Source of the DNA: Dokdonella_A sp049583635
Lineage (GTDB): Bacteria; Pseudomonadota; Gammaproteobacteria; Xanthomonadales; Rhodanobacteraceae
Direction: 5' to 3'
Assembly: GCA_049583635.1 (NCBI GenBank)
Contig: JBAUWF010000037.1
Location: forward strand, 1-11,449
DNA length: 11,449 bases
Part shown: positions 6,889 through 11,449 of the stretch, in pieces
How the letters are laid out: the number at the start of each line of letters is the position of its first letter
Position numbering within the stretch: the stretch's first letter is position 1
Position numbers and translations under genes: made by a program
Notes under the pieces: generated by a model
The model's input: the letters and a program-made list of their open reading frames with translations, nothing else
Told to the model about the DNA's origin: nothing
Database searches by the model: none

Positions 6889-8724
6889 ATGAAAAGCACC
6901 ACATTCGCGCGCCGATGCTTGCGACGTCTGATGGGCATCGAAGCGGGGTGTCGACGAGTATTGCCTGGCGTTTTGCTCACGACGCTGACGCTGCTCGTCG
7001 GGATGCCGAATGCCAATGCCGACATCGGTCGTGGCGATCGCTATTCGGGTGCGCCGTGGGCTTCGCGCTCCCCCGTGCTCGCGCAGCACGGCATGGCCGC
7101 AACCGAGCAACCACTGGCCTCCCAGATCGCGGTCGATATCCTTAAGAAGGGCGGCAGTGCGGTGGATGCGGCGATCGCGGCCAACGCGGCGCTTGGCCTC
7201 ATGGAGCCGGTGCTCAACGGCATCGGCGGCGACTGCTTCGCGATCGTGTGGGATCCGAAGTCGAACAAGCTTTACGGATACAACGGTTCGGGACCGGCGG
7301 CCAAGGGCCGCGACCTTGCGAAACTGAAAGCCGAGGTCAAGGCAGCGTATGCGAAAGCGGGCATGCCCGAGGTCGATCACATTCCGCCGGTCGGTTCGCT
7401 GCCGGTCACCGTGCCCGGCACGGTCGATACATGGTTCGCGCTGCACCAGAGATTCGGCAAGCTGCCGATCGCCGACGACCTGGCGCCGGCGATCGGCTAC
7501 GCGACCAACGGTTTTCCGGTCACCCAACTGGTCGCCAAATACTGGAAGGGCAACTTCGCTGCATTCGCTAGGCGCCAGGCCCTCATCGAGGAAAGCGCAA
7601 ACGCACGCAAGACCTATCTGATCGACGGCCATACGCCGGCCGAAGGCGAGGTGTTCCGCAACCCCGATCTTGCGAACACGTTGTCGCTGATCGCCAAGGG
7701 TGGCCGCGACGCGTTCTACAAGGGCGCGATCGCGCATACCATCGACGCATACTTCAAGCGCATCGGCGGCGATCTGCGCTATGCCGATTTCGCCGGCTAT
7801 CACGGCGAATGGGTCACGCCGCAGTCGGTGAACTATCGCGGCTACGATGTCTACGAGTTGCCGCCGAACGGGCAGGGCTTTGCCGCGCTGGAAATGCTCA
7901 ATCTGATCAAGGGCTTCGACCTTGAGAAAATGGGTGTCGGCAGCGCCGACGCGATTGGCGTGATGCTCGAAGCCAAGCGCCTGGCGTACGAGGACCTGGC
8001 GAAGTATTACGCCGATCCGCGTTTCGTCGACGTACCGATGAAAGGCTTGCTGTCCGAAGGTTACGCCGATCAGCGCCGCAAGCTGATCCGCGTCGGCAAG
8101 GCAAATCCCGACATCGGACCGGGCGATCCGAAGCTGTTCAACGGCGACACCACCTATTTCACGACGGCCGACAAGGACGGCATGATGGTCTCGATGATCC
8201 AGTCCAACTATCGAGGCATGGGCTCGGGCCTGGTCGCCGACGGTCTCGGTTTCATGTTCCAGGATCGCGGCGAATTGTTTTCGCTGAATCCGAAGGACGC
8301 CGATGTCTATGCGCCGGGCAAGCGCCCGTTCCACACGATCATTCCGGCGTTCGTGATGAAGGATGGCGCGCCGTGGATGTCCTTCGGCCTGATGGGTGGG
8401 GACATGCAGCCGCAGGGACACGTGCAGGCGCTCGTCAACCTGATCGACTTCGGCATGAATGTGCAGGAGGCGGGTGATGCGGCGCGCTGGCGTCATTACG
8501 GCAATGCCGAGCCGACCGGCGAGGCGTCGCAGGGCATCGGCACGGTCGAGATGGAATCGGGTTTCGATCCGGCGGTGAAAGCCGAACTCGCGAGGCGCGG
8601 CTACAAGATCGTTCCGGGCACCGGCGCATTCGGCGGTTACGAGGCCATTCGTTACGACGCGAAACAGCACGTGTACCGGGGCGCGACCGAGATGCGCAAG
8701 GACGGCGAGGTCGTCGGTTATTGA
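6889..8724 (+). CDS. Exported gamma-glutamyltransferase-family protein
   Basis: This 611-residue precursor belongs to the gamma-glutamyltransferase (Ntn-hydrolase) family, which self-cleaves into two subunits and removes or transfers gamma-glutamyl groups from glutathione-like substrates. An unusually long basic N-terminus (residues 1-23) precedes a hydrophobic segment (24-39) ending in PNANA, consistent with export to the periplasm. The self-processing site is T421 in NGDTTYFTTADKDG, giving a predicted large chain up to 420 and a small chain of 191 residues. Family landmarks include GGSAVDAAIAANAALGL, LPPNGQG and MGGDMQPQGHVQ. Two substrate-pocket motifs differ from classical enzymes: GKRPFHTIIP (H482-T483) replaces the Ser-Ser region, and NGSGPAAK stands where an Arg-containing RExAP motif is usual. 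These changes resemble the YwrD-like branch, so hydrolase or acylase activity may be more likely than transpeptidation. It is divergent from hutF with 243 bases between. Confidence 0.93.
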   Translation: MKSTTFARRCLRRLMGIEAGCRRVLPGVLLTTLTLLVGMPNANADIGRGDRYSGAPWASRSPVLAQHGMAATEQPLASQIAVDILKKGGSAVDAAIAANAALGLMEPVLNGIGGDCFAIVWDPKSNKLYGYNGSGPAAKGRDLAKLKAEVKAAYAKAGMPEVDHIPPVGSLPVTVPGTVDTWFALHQRFGKLPIADDLAPAIGYATNGFPVTQLVAKYWKGNFAAFARRQALIEESANARKTYLIDGHTPAEGEVFRNPDLANTLSLIAKGGRDAFYKGAIAHTIDAYFKRIGGDLRYADFAGYHGEWVTPQSVNYRGYDVYELPPNGQGFAALEMLNLIKGFDLEKMGVGSADAIGVMLEAKRLAYEDLAKYYADPRFVDVPMKGLLSEGYADQRRKLIRVGKANPDIGPGDPKLFNGDTTYFTTADKDGMMVSMIQSNYRGMGSGLVADGLGFMFQDRGELFSLNPKDADVYAPGKRPFHTIIPAFVMKDGAPWMSFGLMGGDMQPQGHVQALVNLIDFGMNVQEAGDAARWRHYGNAEPTGEASQGIGTVEMESGFDPAVKAELARRGYKIVPGTGAFGGYEAIRYDAKQHVYRGATEMRKDGEVVGY

Positions 8725-8815
8725 GTGAGGCCGGCGAGCGCCGATTGGTGCCGGATTGCGACAACAGACCCTGGCCAAGGGAGCGCCAAGTCCGCTGCGA
8801 CTCCATGAACGGTCG

Positions 8816-8831
8816 GAATATCGCGGTATTC
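8816..8831. promoter_or_regulatory. 16-bp near-perfect palindrome upstream of the response regulator; candidate operator
   Basis: GAATATCGCGGTATTC is self-complementary at seven of its eight position pairs (only T8821 against G8826 fails). It ends 22 bases before the response-regulator ATG, in the 129-base gap after the gamma-glutamyltransferase gene. The placement suits a regulator-binding site, perhaps autoregulatory, but OmpR-family proteins more often bind direct repeats. A hairpin acting on translation is also possible. Confidence 0.4.
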
Positions 8832-8853
8832 GATCCACAGCTGGGACAACGTC

Positions 8854-9519
8854 ATGCGCTTGCTGTTGGTTGAGGACTCCGAGCGCCTGCGCACGACGCT
8901 GGCACGTGGTCTGCAGCGTGCCGGATTCGTGGTCGATGCCGCAGCCGACGGCATGCAAGCCTGTGGTTTCCTGGCGAGCTTTGCCTATGATCTGGTTGTC
9001 CTCGATCTGATGCTCCCGCGGCTCGACGGACTGGGGGTGCTGCGCTCACTGACTGCACGCGAAAGCCGACCGCGTGTGCTGATACTGTCGGCGCGCGACC
9101 AGGTGGCCGATCGCATTGGAGCGCTTGATGCGGGGGCTGATGACTATCTCGTCAAACCGTTCGCGTTCGAGGAATTGCTGGCGCGCCTGCACGCACTGTC
9201 CAGGCGTCCGGAGCAGGTCAACGTGCCGAGTCTGGAGCGTGGCGGCATCACGCTTGATCCGAGAGCCCGCAGTGTCACCGCGCATGGACGTACCCTGAGC
9301 TTGACGCCGCGCGAATTCGCGTTGCTGGAACTGTTGATGCGCAACCGCGGGCGCGTATTCAATCGCGGCGCGATCGTCGAGCGTATCATCGGCAGCGACG
9401 CCAGGGTGTCTGATCGCAGCATCGAGGTGCTGGTGTTCGGTTTGCGGCGCAAGCTCGATGCCGCAGGCTCTCCGGACGTGATCGAGACTCGCCGTGGCGC
9501 CGGTTACCTGATCCCGTGA
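8854..9519 (+). CDS. OmpR/PhoB-family response regulator
   Basis: This 221-residue protein has an N-terminal receiver domain (about 1-115) and a C-terminal winged-helix DNA-binding domain (about 125-221). The receiver is complete: acidic pair E7-D8, phospho-acceptor D51 (VVLDLMLPRLDG), S79 (ILSARD) and K101 (DDYLVKPFAFEEL). The DNA-binding part shows LSLTPREFALLELLMRNRGRVFNRGAI, VSDRSIEVLVFGLRRKL and ETRRGAGYLI. It would activate or repress transcription when phosphorylated by the sensor kinase encoded next, whose ATG overlaps this gene's stop in TGATG. GGGA before the ATG is only a weak Shine-Dalgarno. It resembles the PmrA/QseB/TctD group, but the stimulus and regulon cannot be assigned from sequence. 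Confidence 0.95.
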   Translation: MRLLLVEDSERLRTTLARGLQRAGFVVDAAADGMQACGFLASFAYDLVVLDLMLPRLDGLGVLRSLTARESRPRVLILSARDQVADRIGALDAGADDYLVKPFAFEELLARLHALSRRPEQVNVPSLERGGITLDPRARSVTAHGRTLSLTPREFALLELLMRNRGRVFNRGAIVERIIGSDARVSDRSIEVLVFGLRRKLDAAGSPDVIETRRGAGYLIP

Positions 9520-10931
9520 TGACGCTGGGACCGCTGTCGTTGCGGGCGCGTGTCAGCGTCCTGCTCGCTCTCGCGATCATCGGTGTGCTGGGTATCGCCG
9601 CGTGGGTGATCGACGCGCGCGTCGACGGGGAATTGCAACGACGTTTCGATACCGCGCTGGCGGCGCGGGCCGAGGCGTTGGCGGCGTTGACGCGACGCGA
9701 GCCGCACGGCATCGAGTTCGATGCCGCCTACGCAACGTCGGTCGCGCAGGACTCGCGCGTGAAAAGCTGGTACGCGCTGAGTTGCGATGGGCACATGCTC
9801 GATGCCGTTCCCCGAGGGGCGGTGGCGCTGCTGCCGCCGCTGTCGACCAGTACGACGCCGCTGCGCATGGACGATGTGCAACCGGCGGACGGTCATTTGG
9901 CGCGCCGCGCAACGTTGGTGTTCCATCCCGGTCCCGGTGATAGCTGGCCGCCGGACCATGTACCGAATCGCTCGGATCGCACGCGCTGCGTGGTGATCCT
10001 GGCGCAGGAACGCAGGCGGCTCGACCAGACGCTCGATGCCGTGGACGCCATTCTCGTGGGTTCGATTCTCGCGGCGCTTCTGGCTGTGCTGGCACTGACG
10101 CCGGCGCTGGTGCGTGCCGGCTTGCGCCCCTTGAGCGAGTTGGCCGACGCGATGCGCGACATAGGTCCGCATACGCCGGGCCGGCGGCTCGACATACCGC
10201 CGACGCCCGAGCTCGATCCACTGCAGGCACGCTTCAACGAAGTGCTTGCGCGCATGGATGCCGGACTTGCACGCGAACGCCAGTTCGCCAGCGCGGTGGC
10301 GCACGAAACCCGCACGCGCCTGGCGGAGTTGCGCGCGTTGGTCGATGTCGAACGCCGCTATCCGAGCGGCCGCCCGGTCAGGGCGCTGCTCGACGAGATC
10401 GGTGAGATTGGCTCCGATCTGGAGCAGACGGTAGCCGGATTGTTGTTGCTGACGCGTCTGGAGGCCGGCACCGAAAGTATCGATCCGCGCTACATCGATC
10501 TGGATGAGCTGATCGAACGGCATGTCGCACGCATAGCGCCGACGCTGCAGAGGCGCAACCTGCGGGTCTCGATCGGGCCCGCGGCAAACGGTTCGGCGCT
10601 GATCGCCGATCCGTCGCTGCTGGACATCATCGTCTCCAACGTGCTGGGCAATGCAAGCAACCATGCGCCCGAAAACAGCGTCATCGACGTCGATCCAAGC
10701 ATGGGAGCGCTGGCGATCAGCAATGACGCACCCGAGCTCGATGCCCGGGAAATAGAGCACTTCGGCCAGCGTTTCTGGAGCACGCGGCATGACCAGGAGG
10801 GTCATGTCGGTCTGGGTCTGAGCCTGGCCGGCGCGGCGGCCGCGGCCTTGGGGTTGCGGCTGTGCTTTGCGCTGGATGACGCGCATCGGTTGCGCGCCAC
10901 GCTGCAATGGAAATCCGATACTCAGAAGTGA
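9519..10931 (+). CDS. Membrane sensor histidine kinase, partner of the upstream response regulator
   Basis: The 470-residue protein has a first membrane segment at about 10-30, a periplasmic domain at about 31-177, a second membrane segment at about 178-200, a HAMP-like linker, a HisKA domain with H262 (AVAHETRTRLAELR), and an ATP-binding domain with N374/N378 (SNVLGNASNH) and G431-L-G433-L. Two deviations stand out: the usual Pro of the H-box (RTP) is Arg, and the G1 box DxGxG reads N402-D-A-P-E, losing its conserved Asp and both Gly. The periplasmic domain has just two cysteines, C89 and C157. I chose the ATG at 9519, which overlaps the regulator stop by one base (TGATG); a GTG at 9516 in the same frame is possible. 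No strong Shine-Dalgarno is present, so translational coupling is likely. The last ten bases overlap the converging PAP2 gene. Confidence 0.92.
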   Translation: MTLGPLSLRARVSVLLALAIIGVLGIAAWVIDARVDGELQRRFDTALAARAEALAALTRREPHGIEFDAAYATSVAQDSRVKSWYALSCDGHMLDAVPRGAVALLPPLSTSTTPLRMDDVQPADGHLARRATLVFHPGPGDSWPPDHVPNRSDRTRCVVILAQERRRLDQTLDAVDAILVGSILAALLAVLALTPALVRAGLRPLSELADAMRDIGPHTPGRRLDIPPTPELDPLQARFNEVLARMDAGLARERQFASAVAHETRTRLAELRALVDVERRYPSGRPVRALLDEIGEIGSDLEQTVAGLLLLTRLEAGTESIDPRYIDLDELIERHVARIAPTLQRRNLRVSIGPAANGSALIADPSLLDIIVSNVLGNASNHAPENSVIDVDPSMGALAISNDAPELDAREIEHFGQRFWSTRHDQEGHVGLGLSLAGAAAAALGLRLCFALDDAHRLRATLQWKSDTQK

Positions 10932-11449
10932 TGCACGTAGCCGACGCTGAAGCCTCCCGGCAGCCAGTGGACAATCAGCGGGCTGTCACGATGCGAAGCC
11001 CATAGCCCGGCGCCGGCGCCCACAGCGGCACCGACGAGCACGTCGCTCTGCCAGTGACCATGCACCTTCACGCGCGCAACGGCATCGTAGACCGGCAGCA
11101 ACGCGAGCAACCACACGGCCGGATGGTCGCGACCGTAGGTGGCGATGAAGGGCGTCACCGCGCCGGTCACGGCAGCCACCTCGCCGCTGGGGAAACTGGC
11201 GTTGTGGATGCCGCTGAAAAACTTGTTCGGATCGTTTGTCTGCGAGGGGCGCTCACGCTGGAACGTCCATTTCATGAGTTGCGCTCCGGCTCCTGCGGCC
11301 GCTACCGCGTCCAACGATCGCCAGAAAGTATCGCCGAGTCGATCGTTATCGCCGAGTGCCAGCGAACCACCGATCACCGTGGCCAGCGTCGCGTAGATCA
11401 GATCCTTCTGCGTGCTGCGCTTCCAGATGCCGCTGTTGTCGTAACGCAC
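10922..11449 (-). CDS. PAP2-family phosphatase (5' end cut by window edge)
   Basis: The minus-strand frame is open from the right edge for 175 codons plus a stop at 10922-10924; the true N-terminus is probably outside. PAP2 motif 1 (Kx6RP) is K60 to R67-P68 in KWTFQRERP. Motif 3 (Rx5Hx3D) is R126, H132 and D136 in ARVKVHGHWQSD, with H132 the likely nucleophile that takes the phosphate. Motif 2, normally PSGH, reads PSGE (E90) in NASFPSGEVAA. Residue numbers count from the first visible codon. Alanine-rich hydrophobic stretches at about 16-33, 91-105, 111-125 and 136-150 suit a membrane-associated or exported phosphatase acting on lipid phosphates or pyrophosphates, such as undecaprenyl or phosphatidylglycerol phosphates; the substrate is unknown. 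Its last ten bases overlap the kinase gene tail to tail. GTG at 11449 could be read as a start but has no upstream context here. Confidence 0.88.
   Translation of the reverse strand: MRYDNSGIWKRSTQKDLIYATLATVIGGSLALGDNDRLGDTFWRSLDAVAAAGAGAQLMKWTFQRERPSQTNDPNKFFSGIHNASFPSGEVAAVTGAVTPFIATYGRDHPAVWLLALLPVYDAVARVKVHGHWQSDVLVGAAVGAGAGLWASHRDSPLIVHWLPGGFSVGYVHHF

Noticed and set aside
8731..8754. GC-rich inverted repeats (CCGGC/GCCGG and CGGCG/CGCCG) after the gamma-glutamyltransferase stop
   Set aside because: Stems are only five base pairs and no T-run follows, so this is not a convincing intrinsic terminator.
6886..8958. Long open frame on the minus strand opposite the gamma-glutamyltransferase gene
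   Set aside because: It has the Arg/His/Asp-rich composition of an antisense shadow in high-GC DNA and no recognisable domain; the plus-strand gene has a strong Shine-Dalgarno and clear homology.
9504..10907. Long minus-strand frame opposite the sensor kinase
   Set aside because: Gln/Arg-rich shadow with no domain; the kinase frame carries H, N and G2 boxes and is coupled to the regulator gene.
1..11449. Mobile element, phage, defence or biosynthetic cluster
   Set aside because: No transposase, integrase, terminal repeats, CRISPR-like repeats or clustered assembly-line genes are visible; all genes belong to common families.

Overview
The window is a chromosomal stretch from a high-GC gammaproteobacterium. 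The IspG protein, with its Xanthomonas-like 417-residue form, and the mix of neighbours suggest Xanthomonadales (Xanthomonadaceae or Rhodanobacteraceae). This placement comes from recalled family resemblance and no search was run. I see no insertion sequence, phage gene, CRISPR array, tRNA or rRNA, and gene packing and codon use look like ordinary core or house-keeping DNA.

Layout from left to right. On the minus strand at the left edge is a cardiolipin synthase / phospholipase D family protein with both HKD motifs; its C-terminus lies outside the window. Divergent from it is ispG (isoprenoid precursor synthesis by the MEP pathway), followed 28 bases later on the same strand by a class I SAM-dependent methyltransferase. 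An aldo/keto reductase converges on the methyltransferase. About 317 bases of divergent intergenic DNA separate the reductase from a small secreted Spy/CpxP-like protein (LTxxQ family), which ends in a clear intrinsic terminator. That hairpin also lies at the 3' end of hutF (formimidoylglutamate deiminase, histidine breakdown), which converges from the right. Divergent from hutF is an exported gamma-glutamyltransferase-family protein. Next comes a two-component system: an OmpR-type response regulator with an overlapping sensor kinase gene. A PAP2-type phosphatase, cut by the right edge, overlaps the kinase gene tail to tail.

Functionally these are mostly independent small transcription units. 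Envelope themes recur: a phospholipid synthase, a periplasmic chaperone-like protein, an exported gamma-glutamyltransferase, a two-component system and a PAP2 phosphatase. HutF and the gamma-glutamyltransferase both touch glutamate chemistry, but nothing in the sequence shows they are co-regulated. I found no convincing undescribed multi-gene system. The points most worth a second look are departures from consensus in catalytic motifs (PAP2 PSGE, kinase G1 box, gamma-glutamyltransferase substrate pocket) and a 16-bp near-palindrome just upstream of the response regulator.
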